Part shown: piece after piece, positions 45,968 through 55,845 of the stretch
Layout of the letters: each line of letters begins with the position of its first letter
Numbering within the stretch: the first letter of the stretch is position 1
Origin: Listeria floridensis FSL S10-1187
GTDB taxonomy: Bacteria > Bacillota > Bacilli > Lactobacillales > Listeriaceae
NCBI RefSeq assembly: GCF_000525875.1
Contig: NZ_AODF01000032.1
Span: forward strand, 1-64,000
Reading direction: 5' to 3'
Length of the DNA: 64,000 nucleotides
Program-made: the position numbers and the translations under genes
Notes under the pieces: generated by a model
The model's input: the letters and a program-made list of their open reading frames with translations, nothing else
Told to the model about the DNA's origin: nothing
The model's database searches: none

Positions 45968-48900
45968 TTATTCTACGGATTTCAGTGCTTCAATCATATC
46001 AATCCTTTTCAGCTTCACATGCATCACGAGCATGACAATCGTAGAAAATAGTAAGGTTAAGATCGCCGAGTATAAATAACTTGGCGCGGTAACCGTCGGA
46101 CTGAACATCATGTTATCCACTTCTGCTGTTTGAATGACAAATTGGTGCAAGAAGAATCCAAAGATAAAGCCGACTAAAATGCCGAGTACCGTCAAAATAA
46201 TATTTTCCCGGTAGACATACATCGTCACTTCTTTCGGATAAAAACCGAGCACTTTAATCGTCGAAAGTTCACGAATCCGTTCTGAAACATTGATATTCGT
46301 GAGATTATACAGCACGATAAACGCAAGAATCGCGGCTGAGACGATCAAAACAACCATAACGATATTCAGACTCTTAAGCATATCCGTCAGCATACCACTG
46401 ATTGTGTTGGAAAACGTGACGGCAAGTACGCCTCCCTCATCCATAAGTTTCTCAGCAAATTGATTTTGCCACGCCTTCGATGTATCCTTCAGATTCAGCA
46501 AATCCGAATCATATACGGGCTCAGATTGAAACGCACGTTCATAGCCAGTTTTCGTCACGTACACATAATGACCGGCATAATTCTCCGCAATTCCTCTTAC
46601 CTTGAAGCGATATTCTTCATGATCTGTATCTTTTAATACAAGCGTTTCTCCGACTTTAAGATCAAGCAGTTTCGCCAGTTTTTCCGTAATAACCACACCA
46701 TCATCTCGAAGTGGCTGACGTTCTTTCGTTTTTCGATCCTGGAGCCGCACAAATTTGTCTAGCCCTTTTGTTGTTTCAAGTGTCGCAAGCTGAATTTGCT
46801 GGCTCGATTTCCCCGAACGAACCGTATCCATACTTTTCATTGAAAGTTGCATTCGGCTTGTGATATTGCCATCTTGCATTAACTTATCGTAATCCAGTTT
46901 TTCCGTCTTGCTTGCCGTTTTATCGCGTGAAACGAGCGCATCATATTTAATGACGCTACCATACTGAAGCTTCGCAATATCACTGATCGAATCACGTAAA
47001 CCGAATCCAGTAAGAATGAGTGCGGTACAGCCCGCCACACCAATTACAGTCATAAGCATCCGCTGTTTATACCTGAAAATATTTCGCGCCGTTACTTTAC
47101 TTGAGAAATTCATGTGGTTCCAGATAAAACCAATGCGCTCAAGCAAAATGCGTTTTCCTTGCTTCGGTGCTTTTGGCCGCATAAGCGTTGCCGCATTTGA
47201 ACGCAGTTCTGCTGTACAAGCCGCAAATGCTGTTGCGGTCGTACAAATGAGCGCGACAACGAGCGCGATGATACTGTAGCTTGGATAGAACACCAATTCG
47301 ACGGGCGGCATTTGATACATCATCCCGTAAGCATCAAAAATAATGGCTGGGAAGAAACGATAACCAATCAAAAGTCCAATCCCAGTTCCAAGAATACTCG
47401 CGAACGACCCGTAAACTAAAAACTTCTTCATAATGTCGCCGTTTGAATAACCAAGAGCTTTAAGCGTCCCAATTTGCGTCCGCTGTTCTTCGACCATTCG
47501 CGTCATTGTTGTAAGACATACAAGTGCCGCGATCAAGAAGAAAAAGACTGGGAAGATCGTTGACAAGGAAGCGAGCCGATCTGCATTTTCCTTATATTCA
47601 CCGTAACCGGGATTATTAGACCGATCAAGCACATAATAACTCGGTTTTTCCAGTGTTTCTAATTTTTCACGCTGCACCGTTAAATCACGACGTGCTTTCG
47701 CTATTTTTTGTTCTGCTTGTAGTTTTTCCGCTTGAAATTTCGCTTCACTCGCCGCATAGGTCTGTTTTGATGCGTCTAATTTTTGAAGCGCTTCACTAAA
47801 TTCACTTTCGGCTTGCTTCGCTCCGCGCTCGCGCTCTTTTTTCGCAGCTTCGATTTGCTTCACACCCGCCGCATAATCGCGTTCACCGACTGCTAGTTGT
47901 GCTTTTCCTGCCGCAAGTTCCGCCTTTTTCGCTTCAAGCGTTTTCACCGCTTGTGCAAGCTTAGCCTCTTCTTTTTCAAGTGCTGCTTTTCCGGTCGCAA
48001 GCTCCTGCTTTGCCTCAGTTAGAAACTCTGCTGCCAAGGTTTCCGCTTCGTCCAAATTTTGTCCGCCTTTGATTGCCTGATAAAGAGGCTCAGATACTTG
48101 GCGCAGTTCATCCGCTACAGTGCTCGACACATAAAGTGTTCCGTCTTCAATCTGATAAAGTTCCGTCAGTTCTGGATCGAGTTTCACGGTTTCAACCAAA
48201 GTCTGCGCTTTTGCTTCATTTAGAAACTGTTCTGCTGTCTGAAGTGCTTCTTCACGTTCCGCAAGTTCTCTTTTCGCTTCCTCAAGCTGTGCCTTTCCAG
48301 CTTCCGCCTGCTGCTCCGCTTGCTCTAACTGCGCGCTTCCTTCTGTAATATCCTTTTTCGACTGGGCAATCGTTTCTTTAGCAGCCGCTAGTTTTGCTTC
48401 ACCTGCCGCAATTTCACGATCGGCTTCTGCCATTTTCGCCTTATAAGCACGGCGCTTATTTTGATACGCTAAAAAACCGGCATCAAGCTCAGCTTTTCCT
48501 TGTTTCAATTTTGTTTCGCCTTCCGCAAGCTTCTGCTCATTTTCCTTCAGTTTCGCTTCTGCTTCGTCGAGTTTCAAAAAGCCATCTTTTTTAATCGTAG
48601 CGACACGTTTTTCCGCCTGCGCTTCAAGTAGCTTTTTCAGTTTTTTCTTGTTCGCCTTACCAGCCTCTTCATAACCATCTGAGAAGGCCGTTTTTGCCGT
48701 CAAATTGCTAAACTGAATATTGGCCGCCGTATAGACCTCAAGGTCAAAATCCCCTTGCGGGATCACCGCGAACGCATCCGTCGAACCGTTCCCAATCGTA
48801 CTTGTGCCGCGACTGCTTTTTTCAATATACATCGGACTCTCCACAAAGCCGACAACCCGATATGTATCACGTTTCAGCGTATCTGTCAGCTTGGAGCCGT

Positions 48901-49366
48901 CTTTCGCGAAAAAAGTAACCTTATCGCCAAGCTTGATTTTCTTCTTCACCGCGTTGCTCGCATCAAGCGTAATTTCACCCGATTTTTTCGGTAAGCGACC
49001 AGATGCGGCTTTATATTGATTCAGCTTCTTACTGCTATTTTGATACGAATAAAGCCGCATCACGAGGCGATCATCCCCAAGCAAGAGATCCGCCGTGTAC
49101 TGCATATCTACTTGCTTTACACCTGACAAATTTTCAAGTGCCGCTTGATCAGATCCATTCAAACCATAGGTGGATTGAACTGTAAAATCAGCTAATTTGT
49201 AATCTTTGTAATAGCGATCAGCCGTTTCAATCATATCTGGACCCGTTGCTTTAATCCCAACGAAAAAGGCAACCCCAAGCATGATCAGCGCTAAAATTGA
49301 GAAGAAGCGGCTTTTGGAATGCCAAATTTCACGCCGTATATCTTTCCATAATGCACGTTTTTTCAA
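45968..49366 (-). CDS. ABC transporter permease with FtsX domains and a long coiled coil
   Basis: The 1132-residue protein starts with a membrane helix (RFFSILALIMLGVAFFVGIK). A MacB-like extracellular domain and a very long Ala/Glu/Lys coiled coil (about residues 230-560) follow. Two FtsX blocks come next: LSTIFPVFFFLIAALVCLTT, with EEQRTQIGTLKALGYSN, and NIVMVVLIVSAAILAFIVLY, with IRELSTIKVLGFYPKEV. The ATPase gene lies 16 bases upstream. Such permeases act as mechanotransmission machines that extract or regulate extracytoplasmic substrates. Confidence 0.9.
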   Translation of the reverse strand: MKKRALWKDIRREIWHSKSRFFSILALIMLGVAFFVGIKATGPDMIETADRYYKDYKLADFTVQSTYGLNGSDQAALENLSGVKQVDMQYTADLLLGDDRLVMRLYSYQNSSKKLNQYKAASGRLPKKSGEITLDASNAVKKKIKLGDKVTFFAKDGSKLTDTLKRDTYRVVGFVESPMYIEKSSRGTSTIGNGSTDAFAVIPQGDFDLEVYTAANIQFSNLTAKTAFSDGYEEAGKANKKKLKKLLEAQAEKRVATIKKDGFLKLDEAEAKLKENEQKLAEGETKLKQGKAELDAGFLAYQNKRRAYKAKMAEADREIAAGEAKLAAAKETIAQSKKDITEGSAQLEQAEQQAEAGKAQLEEAKRELAEREEALQTAEQFLNEAKAQTLVETVKLDPELTELYQIEDGTLYVSSTVADELRQVSEPLYQAIKGGQNLDEAETLAAEFLTEAKQELATGKAALEKEEAKLAQAVKTLEAKKAELAAGKAQLAVGERDYAAGVKQIEAAKKERERGAKQAESEFSEALQKLDASKQTYAASEAKFQAEKLQAEQKIAKARRDLTVQREKLETLEKPSYYVLDRSNNPGYGEYKENADRLASLSTIFPVFFFLIAALVCLTTMTRMVEEQRTQIGTLKALGYSNGDIMKKFLVYGSFASILGTGIGLLIGYRFFPAIIFDAYGMMYQMPPVELVFYPSYSIIALVVALICTTATAFAACTAELRSNAATLMRPKAPKQGKRILLERIGFIWNHMNFSSKVTARNIFRYKQRMLMTVIGVAGCTALILTGFGLRDSISDIAKLQYGSVIKYDALVSRDKTASKTEKLDYDKLMQDGNITSRMQLSMKSMDTVRSGKSSQQIQLATLETTKGLDKFVRLQDRKTKERQPLRDDGVVITEKLAKLLDLKVGETLVLKDTDHEEYRFKVRGIAENYAGHYVYVTKTGYERAFQSEPVYDSDLLNLKDTSKAWQNQFAEKLMDEGGVLAVTFSNTISGMLTDMLKSLNIVMVVLIVSAAILAFIVLYNLTNINVSERIRELSTIKVLGFYPKEVTMYVYRENIILTVLGILVGFIFGFFLHQFVIQTAEVDNMMFSPTVTAPSYLYSAILTLLFSTIVMLVMHVKLKRIDMIEALKSVE

Positions 49367-49382
49367 AAGTCCGTCTCCCTTC

Positions 49383-50084
49383 TCACCATTCTATGCTGTC
49401 AATTGAAACGGGATGTTTATTCTCTCGGATCTCCCGAACCTTCGCATCATTTATTTCAATCACTCGATCTGCAATCGGTGTAATCGCTGTGTTATGCGTA
49501 ATGACAATAACAGTTGTCCCCGTATTTTCACATGTATCTTGCAACAACTTCAAAACAGATTTGCCTGTCTCATAATCGAGTGCTCCCGTCGGTTCGTCAC
49601 ACAAAAGCAGTTTTGGTGATTTCGCCAGCGCACGAGCAATCGCAACCCGTTGTTGTTCCCCTCCGGAAAGCTGAGCTGGAAAATTATTTAAACGATGCGC
49701 TAAGCCGACATCTTCCAGCACTTTTTCTGCATCAAGCGCATTCGGAACAATTTGCGAAGCAAGCTCGACATTTTCTTTTGCCGTTAAGTTCGGAACGAGA
49801 TTGTAAAATTGAAAAACAAACCCGACATCCGTTCGCCGGTAGCCAGTCAGTTGTTTGGCAGAATACTGCGCGATATCCACCCCGTCAACGATGACTTCAC
49901 CTGAATCAGAAGTATCCATTCCCCCAAGAATATTAAGTACCGTTGATTTCCCAGCACCACTGGGTCCAACAATGATCACAAATTCCCCTTTATTGATTTC
50001 AAAATCAACACCGTCATTTGCTGTGACTACACTTTCTCCCATTTGGTAACGCTTTACTACTTGATTAAGTTTGACGTAAGTCAT
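49383..50084 (-). CDS. ABC transporter ATPase (LolD/MacB type)
   Basis: Walker [17 protein letters not shown], signature [17 protein letters not shown], Walker [13 protein letters not shown] and H-loop VIVITHN identify the ATPase of the FtsX-type exporter encoded next. 233 residues. A good promoter precedes it. Confidence 0.93.
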   Translation of the reverse strand: MTYVKLNQVVKRYQMGESVVTANDGVDFEINKGEFVIIVGPSGAGKSTVLNILGGMDTSDSGEVIVDGVDIAQYSAKQLTGYRRTDVGFVFQFYNLVPNLTAKENVELASQIVPNALDAEKVLEDVGLAHRLNNFPAQLSGGEQQRVAIARALAKSPKLLLCDEPTGALDYETGKSVLKLLQDTCENTGTTVIVITHNTAITPIADRVIEINDAKVREIRENKHPVSIDSIEW

Positions 50085-50119
50085 GTTTCAGCCTCATTTT
50101 CTTTAAAGTTGTTATCTTT

Positions 50120-50148
50120 ATTATAACGAACCTGATTCCCTCTGTGAA
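50120..50148 (-). promoter_or_regulatory. Promoter of the ABC exporter operon
   Basis: On the - strand TTCACA (50143-50148), 17 bases, TATAAT (50120-50125). Confidence 0.75.
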
Positions 50149-50161
50149 GAAGCGTATAAAA

Positions 50162-50192
50162 AAGACTTGAGAGGAAAATCCCCCCAAGCCTT
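50162..50192 (-). terminator. pheT terminator
   Basis: AAGGCTTGGGGGG on the - strand pairs over 13 positions (with G-U pairs) with CCTCTCAAGTCTT, followed by TTTT. Confidence 0.78.
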
Positions 50193-50197
50193 ATTCA

Positions 50198-52606
50198 TTA
50201 ACGAATTTCTGCGCCAAGTTGTTCGCGAAGTGCCTGAACAACTTTTTCAGTTGCCGCCGTTACTTCTTCTTCAACAAGCGTCCGTTCCGGATCTAAATAA
50301 GTGAGCGAGTATGCGAGCGACTTTTTATCACTACCAATACTTTCACCTTCAAAAATATCAAATAGTTTCACGTCTTGCAAGAGCGCTCCGCCATTTTCGC
50401 GAATCACCGTTTCAATCGCGGCATGTTCTACCTCTTTTGCAACAAGTAGCGCGATATCGCGAGTCATTTCTGGATAACGCGGAATCGTTTTGTAGCGCAC
50501 TGGTTTTTTCAGAGCTTCGACAAGCTTAGCGAAATTCAGTTCAAAGAGATACGTTTCAGCCAAATCATATTCCTTTTGCACAAGCGGATGGAGTTCACCG
50601 ATATAACCGATTTCTTGATCGTCCAGCAAAATTCGTGCTGTTCTCCCTGGATGGAGGTCATCTCGTACAAGTTTTTCAAAGCGGAATGGGTTCTTGATTC
50701 CAAGTTGTGCATGTAAGCCTTCGAGCATTCCTTTTAACAAGAAGAAATCGACTGCCTTCGTTTCCTTTTGCCAATCCGGAGCCACAAAGTTCCCCGTGAG
50801 GAGCGCTGCAAGATGTTCCTCTTCAACCGGAAGTGCATCGCCATCTGTCCCGTAAAAAACGCTACCCATTTCAAATAGGAAAATATCCGTATTTTTCCGT
50901 GCCGTATTGTAGCTCGCAGCTTTTAACAACCCAGGCACAATACTTGTCCGCAAGTTGCTGTGTTCTTCACTCATCGGCATCGCAAGTTTTACAAGCTTTG
51001 CAGGCTCTAAGGCAAGCCTTGCCGCTTCTTTTTCCGAAGTAAGCGAGTACGTCAAGGCTTGATTCAATCCTGCACCTTCCAAATAGCGGCGTGTTTCTCT
51101 GCGCATTGCTTGAGCAGGAGTAAGTCCGCCCGCCGATTCTGTAAGTGGAAGCGTCGCAGGAATCCGGTCATACCCGTAAATTCGTGCCACTTCTTCCAAA
51201 ATATCCGCTTCGATCACGATATCCCAGCGTCTAGAAGGAACATCCACACGGATCACATCCTCTTCAAAAGTAGCCGCAAAACCTAAGCGATCAAAGATTT
51301 CTGTCATCTCTTCTTTTGAAACATCTGTGCCAAGTAATCGATTTACCCGTGAGAAACTCGTAACAATTTCGTTGTGATACTCGTCACGATTATCTTCTTC
51401 TGCCACGCCTGAAATCATTTTTCCGCCACCTAGCTCTGCAATCAGAGCCGCCCCATGAGCAAGCGCTTCTTCTACCTTGAATGCGTCGCTACCTTTGTCA
51501 TACCGAATACTTGCTTCCGTTCGAATTCCAAGTTCACGAGAAGCCTGTCCGATATATTTGCTATCAAAGATCGCACCTTCAAGCAAAATTTGCGTTGTGT
51601 TTTCTGTGACCTCCGAGCTTTCGCCGCCCATAATTCCAGCAATCGCAAGCGGGTTTGATCCATTCGTAATCACCGTATGATGATCCGAAAGCGTCCGAAC
51701 TTTCCCATCAAGTGTAGTAATCTCTTCGCCTTGCTTCGCAAGGCGAACCACAATTTCCTTGCTGCCGATTTTGTCATAATCGAACGAATGGAGCGGCTGC
51801 GCATATAGAAGATTAATATAGTTCGTCACATCAACAATATTGCTGTGCGGTCTTATACCGGCTTTCATCAATAAAGTTTGCAGCCAAAGCGGCGAATCTG
51901 CCACCTGTACATCTTCGATCAATCGTACCGCATAATATGGTGTTGTCTCTTTATCCTTAATTTCAACCGTCACTTTACCCTCAATTGAACCCGTTTCAGA
52001 GATATCAGGCTGTTCGGGAAGCGCTGGTTTTTCATGAACAATTGCACCGACTTCATGCGCAATCCCTGTCATACCAAGAGCATCCGCTCGGTTTGGTGTA
52101 ATCGCCATATCAAGCACTGCATCATCTAGCCCAAGAAGCGTAATCGCACTTGAACCAACTTGAGTGTCTTCTGGAAGAACAAAAATTCCATCTTGATACG
52201 CCTTAGGCACCACACTACTATCAAAACCAAGCTCTTGCAGCGAACAAATCATTCCTTCCGAGACTTCGCCGCGAAGCTTCGCCCGTTTAATTTTAATTCC
52301 GCCTGGAAGCCTTGCTCCGACGCGAGCAACCACAACCTTTTGACCAGCATCCACATTCGGCGCGCCGCAAATAATTTGAACCACTTCATCATTATCCACA
52401 CGAACCGTTGTTTTCTTGAGCTTATCCGCGCTCGGATGCTGTTCACACGTCAGAACTTCTCCGATAACAATATTTTTCAAATTTTCATCTAAATGGTCGA
52501 CACCTTCAATTTCAATTCCCGTTCGCGTAATTGCTTCAGCAAGCTGATCCGCATCCAGCTTAAGATTCGGGAAGAATTTTTTGACCCAGTTATAAGAAAC
52601 TAACAT
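50198..52606 (-). CDS. pheT: Phenylalanyl-tRNA synthetase beta subunit
   Basis: Forms the alpha2-beta2 enzyme with PheS. The N-terminal tRNA-binding (EMAP-like) domain includes VGEVLTCEQHPSADKL and ICGAPNVDAGQKVVVA. B3/4 editing and B5 domains follow, then the synthetase-like core (YGYDRIPATLPLTE) and a C-terminal ferredoxin-fold anticodon-binding domain (FDIFEGESIGSDKKSLAYSL). 802 residues. Its start abuts the pheS stop. Confidence 0.96.
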   Translation of the reverse strand: MLVSYNWVKKFFPNLKLDADQLAEAITRTGIEIEGVDHLDENLKNIVIGEVLTCEQHPSADKLKKTTVRVDNDEVVQIICGAPNVDAGQKVVVARVGARLPGGIKIKRAKLRGEVSEGMICSLQELGFDSSVVPKAYQDGIFVLPEDTQVGSSAITLLGLDDAVLDMAITPNRADALGMTGIAHEVGAIVHEKPALPEQPDISETGSIEGKVTVEIKDKETTPYYAVRLIEDVQVADSPLWLQTLLMKAGIRPHSNIVDVTNYINLLYAQPLHSFDYDKIGSKEIVVRLAKQGEEITTLDGKVRTLSDHHTVITNGSNPLAIAGIMGGESSEVTENTTQILLEGAIFDSKYIGQASRELGIRTEASIRYDKGSDAFKVEEALAHGAALIAELGGGKMISGVAEEDNRDEYHNEIVTSFSRVNRLLGTDVSKEEMTEIFDRLGFAATFEEDVIRVDVPSRRWDIVIEADILEEVARIYGYDRIPATLPLTESAGGLTPAQAMRRETRRYLEGAGLNQALTYSLTSEKEAARLALEPAKLVKLAMPMSEEHSNLRTSIVPGLLKAASYNTARKNTDIFLFEMGSVFYGTDGDALPVEEEHLAALLTGNFVAPDWQKETKAVDFFLLKGMLEGLHAQLGIKNPFRFEKLVRDDLHPGRTARILLDDQEIGYIGELHPLVQKEYDLAETYLFELNFAKLVEALKKPVRYKTIPRYPEMTRDIALLVAKEVEHAAIETVIRENGGALLQDVKLFDIFEGESIGSDKKSLAYSLTYLDPERTLVEEEVTAATEKVVQALREQLGAEIR

Positions 52607-53660
52607 TTACACTTCCCCCATTTCTTTGGCAACAAATTGCTTCGAAAAGCGCAGATCATTCGTATACAAATGTCTGATATCGTCAACCCCATATTTCAAC
52701 ATCGCAACCCGTTCAGGTCCAAGCCCAAAAGCAAAGCCGCTGTAGCGCGTTGAATCAATGCCAGACATTTCAAGAACACGCGGGTGAACAAGTCCAGCCC
52801 CAAGAATTTCAATCCAACCAGTTCCCTTGCAAGTTCGACACCCTTCTCCGCCACATGCAAAACAAGAAATATCCATCTCAACAGAGGGTTCAGTAAACGG
52901 GAAGAAACTTGGGCGAAGTCGAATTTCACGTTCCTCACCAAACATACGCTTCGCTAGAATCGTAAGCGTCCCCTTAAGATCAGCAAACGTGATATTTTCT
53001 CCAACCACAAGCCCTTCAATTTGCGTAAATTGATGAGAATGCGTGGCATCATCGTTATCGCGGCGGTAAACCTTACCAGGACAAATGATCTTGATCGGGC
53101 CATTTTTAAAATCATGTTTTTCCATCGTACGCGCCTGTACCGGAGAGGTCTGCGTACGAAGCAGTGTGTTTTCCGTAATATAAAAACTATCTTGCATATC
53201 GCGTGCCGGATGCCCTTTCGGCAAATTTAGCGCTTCAAAATTATAGTAATCAAGTTCAACTTCCGGGCCTTCGGCAATCTGATACCCCATCCCGATAAAC
53301 ATATTTTCCAGTTCTTCGACAACTTGCGTTAAAAGGTGAGGTGCCCCTGCCTGAACAGCAGTTCCTGGAAGAGTAACATCAAGCGACTCTGCTTCAAGCT
53401 GTGCCGTAAGTGCTTCCTTTTCAAGATGATCTTGCTTTTCTTTGATTTTTGCCGCAAGAAGTGTGCGCACTTCATTGGCTTTCGCACCAACAAGCGGCTT
53501 TTCTTCATTCGATAATTTCCCCATTTGTTTCATGATTTCTGTCATCGGACCTTTTTTTTCCGAGATACTTCACTCGAAGATCATTTAAATCTTTTAAGTC
53601 TTCAGCTGCATCAATTTGCAAGACAGCCTCTGTTTCTAAACTTTCTAATTCCTTTAGCAC
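52607..53660 (-). CDS. pheS: Phenylalanyl-tRNA synthetase alpha subunit (one-base frameshift)
   Basis: Class II synthetase catalytic subunit that charges tRNA-Phe. Motif 2 region [15 protein letters not shown], motif 3 [17 protein letters not shown]. The N-terminal coiled coil is in another frame; the break is eight T at 53552-53559. With seven, the frame reads [19 protein letters not shown] and the protein is 350 residues. The start is GTG 53660 with AGGAG ten bases upstream. Controlled by the T-box just upstream. Confidence 0.95.
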
Positions 53661-53687
53661 AAGAATCACTCTCCTTTTCTACAAAAT

Positions 53688-53945
53688 AAAAAAACCTTCA
53701 TCCACAAGGGACGAGGTTTTGCTCGCGGTACCACCCTAATAAAAACAGCTCTGCTGCTTTCACTTCATTAAAATAACGGTGTTTCACCGATCTGCCTTTC
53801 GAATTTATCTCCCGGCAGCGACTGTTAGAGTTGAAATTTTCATGAAGTATCCAGTAAAGCGGCTTTCAGTCAGCGACCGCTTCTCCCTCAAAAGGAATCT
53901 CTCCATTACTTGCCTCCGTCATCGTCTTTTGCATTATTTCGTTAT
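53688..53945 (-). promoter_or_regulatory. T-box leader (Phe) of pheST
   Basis: The T-box sequence AGGGTGGTACCGCG (53724-53737 on +, reversed) is followed by a terminator stem AAAACCTCGTCC/GGATGAAGGTTTT and T run (53688-53720). Upstream lie Stem I sequences, with a candidate TTC specifier codon at 53833-53835 (complement GAA). Uncharged tRNA-Phe would stabilise the antiterminator and switch on pheS-pheT. Confidence 0.93.
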
Positions 53946-53951
53946 GCCTTC

Positions 53952-53979
53952 ATTATAACAGGTTCGCACGTTTTAGCAA
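53952..53979 (-). promoter_or_regulatory. Promoter of the pheST T-box transcript
   Basis: On the - strand TTGCTA (53974-53979), 16 bases, TATAAT (53952-53957). The -35 overlaps the last codons of the upstream S-component gene. Confidence 0.75.
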
Positions 53980-54515
53980 GTATATTCACGAAAAAGTCGT
54001 CTAAGAAGCGGCAAAAGTATCGGAGCAAGCACCAAATAAAAAGCGATGTTACCGATAGCGTGGAGCGCATCAAACGAAAGCCCCGCCAAATAATACGCCC
54101 AAAAATACGAAAAACCGTAGAGTGGAGCAATAAACAGCGCTTGAATAAAACCATAAACGAATCCGCAAAACCCGCTAAAAAGGGCTAGCCAAACAAGGGG
54201 CAGTTTATTTTGAAACGGACGAATGAAAAATCCCGTCAACAGCACAATCACGAGAAAGCCAAGAATCTGGCCAATCGTCCAAAACCCCATTCCTAAAATA
54301 AGATTGGACAGCATCAATGTGAGCGTCGCAAACAGCGCACCAAAACGAAGCCCCGCAACCAGTGTCAACATGATGACAAGCGACGTCACCGGTTGCACAT
54401 TCGGAATAAAAACGAACAAAATCCGACCAGCAACAGCCAGAGCTGAAAGAACTGCAAGCAGAGCCAAAGTTTTGGGATCTTTTAGCGGAAAAAGAGAGAA
54501 TTTATTTGGCTTCAT
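53973..54515 (-). CDS. ECF-transporter S-component-like membrane protein
   Basis: The 180-residue protein has about five or six membrane helices (ALLAVLSALAVAGRILFVFIP, TSLVIMLTLVAGLRFGALFAT, then LGFLVIVLLTGFFIRP). PNVQPVTSLVIM and LSFDALHAIGNIAFY resemble substrate-binding S components of energy-coupling-factor transporters. No EcfA or EcfT gene is nearby, so it would use a shared module. It overlaps the DUF4430 lipoprotein gene by 14 bases. Confidence 0.82.
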   Translation of the reverse strand: MKPNKFSLFPLKDPKTLALLAVLSALAVAGRILFVFIPNVQPVTSLVIMLTLVAGLRFGALFATLTLMLSNLILGMGFWTIGQILGFLVIVLLTGFFIRPFQNKLPLVWLALFSGFCGFVYGFIQALFIAPLYGFSYFWAYYLAGLSFDALHAIGNIAFYLVLAPILLPLLRRLFREYTC

Positions 54516-54888
54516 GCAAATCGAAGCTCACTTTATCGCCATTTTTCGGCTTAGTTTCTTTCGCACCTTTTGTAGCATATTTGCCGTTAATTTCATACAT
54601 CCAATAAAGATTTTTAGCTTGATTTTGCGATACGCCTTCAATAGACGTAATAAAGCCGTCATCATCTTTAATCTCAAAATTTGCTTTCATCATTTGATAA
54701 AGCGTCGATCCAGATTTCGCCTTCACCTTTTTCGTCTTCACTTCTTCTTTACCATTATTTTTCGTCACATTGATCATCACACTGATATCACTGGACTTAT
54801 CGCTTGATACTTCCTTTTGCGGAGCTGAACAAGCTGATAAGACAACAAAAAGTAGTAAGAAAATCGCAAAGAACGTTCTTTTCTTCAT
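54502..54888 (-). CDS. DUF4430 lipoprotein (transcobalamin-like domain)
   Basis: Signal peptide with lipobox LLFVVLSACSA (Cys about 20), then a charged linker and a DUF4430 domain (SGSTLYQMMKANFEI, GVSQNQAKNLYWMYEINGKYA, NGDKVSFDLHEAK). The domain resembles the beta domain of transcobalamin/intrinsic factor. It is translationally coupled to the S-component gene, so it may capture a small ligand at the surface and hand it over. The ligand is unknown; no cobalamin riboswitch is visible upstream. Confidence 0.82.
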   Translation of the reverse strand: MKKRTFFAIFLLLFVVLSACSAPQKEVSSDKSSDISVMINVTKNNGKEEVKTKKVKAKSGSTLYQMMKANFEIKDDDGFITSIEGVSQNQAKNLYWMYEINGKYATKGAKETKPKNGDKVSFDLHEAK

Positions 54889-54915
54889 AACTATCCATCC
54901 CCTTTTTCACCAAAA

Positions 54916-54950
54916 TAAAAAACACGGCAAACGCTCTGCCATGTTTTTTA
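54916..54950 (-). terminator. Terminator of the HxlR gene
   Basis: AAAAAACACGGCA pairs with TGCCATGTTTTTT over a seven-base loop, nine bases after the stop at 54959. Confidence 0.75.
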
Positions 54951-54958
54951 TTATCGCA

Positions 54959-55291
54959 TCACTGTGCAACTTGTTCAAGCGGAATCCATTTATCGGCCCA
55001 ACACTGAACTTGCTCCATCACTTCTTTAAGATCTCTGCCCTTTTCCGTAAGGGTATATTCAATTCGAACAGGGGTCTCTGGATAGACTTGTCTGACAACG
55101 ATTTCCATCTCTTCTAACTCTTTTAGACGTTCAGCAAGAACGCGGTCGCTCATTTGCGGGATCTCTCCTGCAACCTGTTTGAAACGTTTTGGACCCGTAA
55201 GTAAAACATTGATGATCAGTCCCGTCCATCGTTTTCCAAGAAGTTGAAATGCGGACTCAAACTTTGGACATACTTTGTGTGTTTCAGTCAT
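54959..55291 (-). CDS. HxlR-family regulator
   Basis: About 110 residues: CPKFESAFQLLGKRWTGLII, then GPKRFKQVAGEIPQMSDRVLAERLKELE and PVRIEYTLTEKGRDL are the HxlR (DUF24) winged helix. A conserved N-terminal cysteine (CPKFE) is typical of members that sense electrophiles or oxidants. ATG 55291 follows GAGGTGAG. Its target is unknown; it stands alone. Confidence 0.88.
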   Translation of the reverse strand: MTETHKVCPKFESAFQLLGKRWTGLIINVLLTGPKRFKQVAGEIPQMSDRVLAERLKELEEMEIVVRQVYPETPVRIEYTLTEKGRDLKEVMEQVQCWADKWIPLEQVAQ

Positions 55292-55444
55292 AACTCTCAC
55301 CTCACGAGTTATTATACCATAAATCCAAATAGAAAGTAACTAATTAATTTCATGTTGCTTATTTTTTAAAAGCGATTGGATAAATTGCCAAATTTTGCTC
55401 GTGGGCTTACAATAAAAGTAGCGTTCATGGAAGGAGTGAAATCG

Positions 55445-55804
55445 ATGCCTAGTCGTCGTTACATCGTTAAGAGTAGCGTTGAGGAAACGATTGATATGAT
55501 TAAACTATCGCAATCAGCAAGCACACCCGTCTTTGAAGAATTACGAGATTTTGGCGACAATAAAAAGCTGGCAACTCTAGCTTATGAAAAATATTATTTT
55601 CGAGCCTCCAACCGAGCTGCCTTATTCATCAATATCAATAATTTTCATGGTGAATCCGAAGTTACAGTCATTTCAACCGGAAGCTCAGATGGTCTGTTAT
55701 TCAATATCGACTGGGGTGCAGCCAACAGCTATTTAAAAACGGTTCAAAAGGCCTTGAAACCTGTTCTGATCAATGAAATAGACTTAGAATCATTTCCAAA
55801 TTAA
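55445..55804 (+). CDS. Small conserved hypothetical protein (possibly DUF6054)
   Basis: The 119-residue protein has no signal peptide. It reads MPSRRYIVKSSVEETIDMI, YEKYYFRASNRAALFININ and ISTGSSDGLLFNIDWGAAN. GGAAGGAGTG sets ATG 55445. It may belong to DUF6054, a family of unknown function; I recall this only loosely. Confidence 0.7.
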   Translation: MPSRRYIVKSSVEETIDMIKLSQSASTPVFEELRDFGDNKKLATLAYEKYYFRASNRAALFININNFHGESEVTVISTGSSDGLLFNIDWGAANSYLKTVQKALKPVLINEIDLESFPN

Positions 55805-55808
55805 TTCC

Positions 55809-55845
55809 AAATAGAACAAACTTCCAGAAGTTTGTTCTATTTTTT
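55809..55845. terminator. Bidirectional terminator after the hypothetical gene
   Basis: AAATAGAACAAACTT pairs perfectly with AAGTTTGTTCTATTT over four bases; the convergent methylase ends at 55844. Confidence 0.88.

Noticed and set aside
54889-54958. Search for a cobalamin or other riboswitch before the DUF4430 lipoprotein
   Set aside because: The gap holds only about 70 bases, including the terminator of the neighbouring gene.
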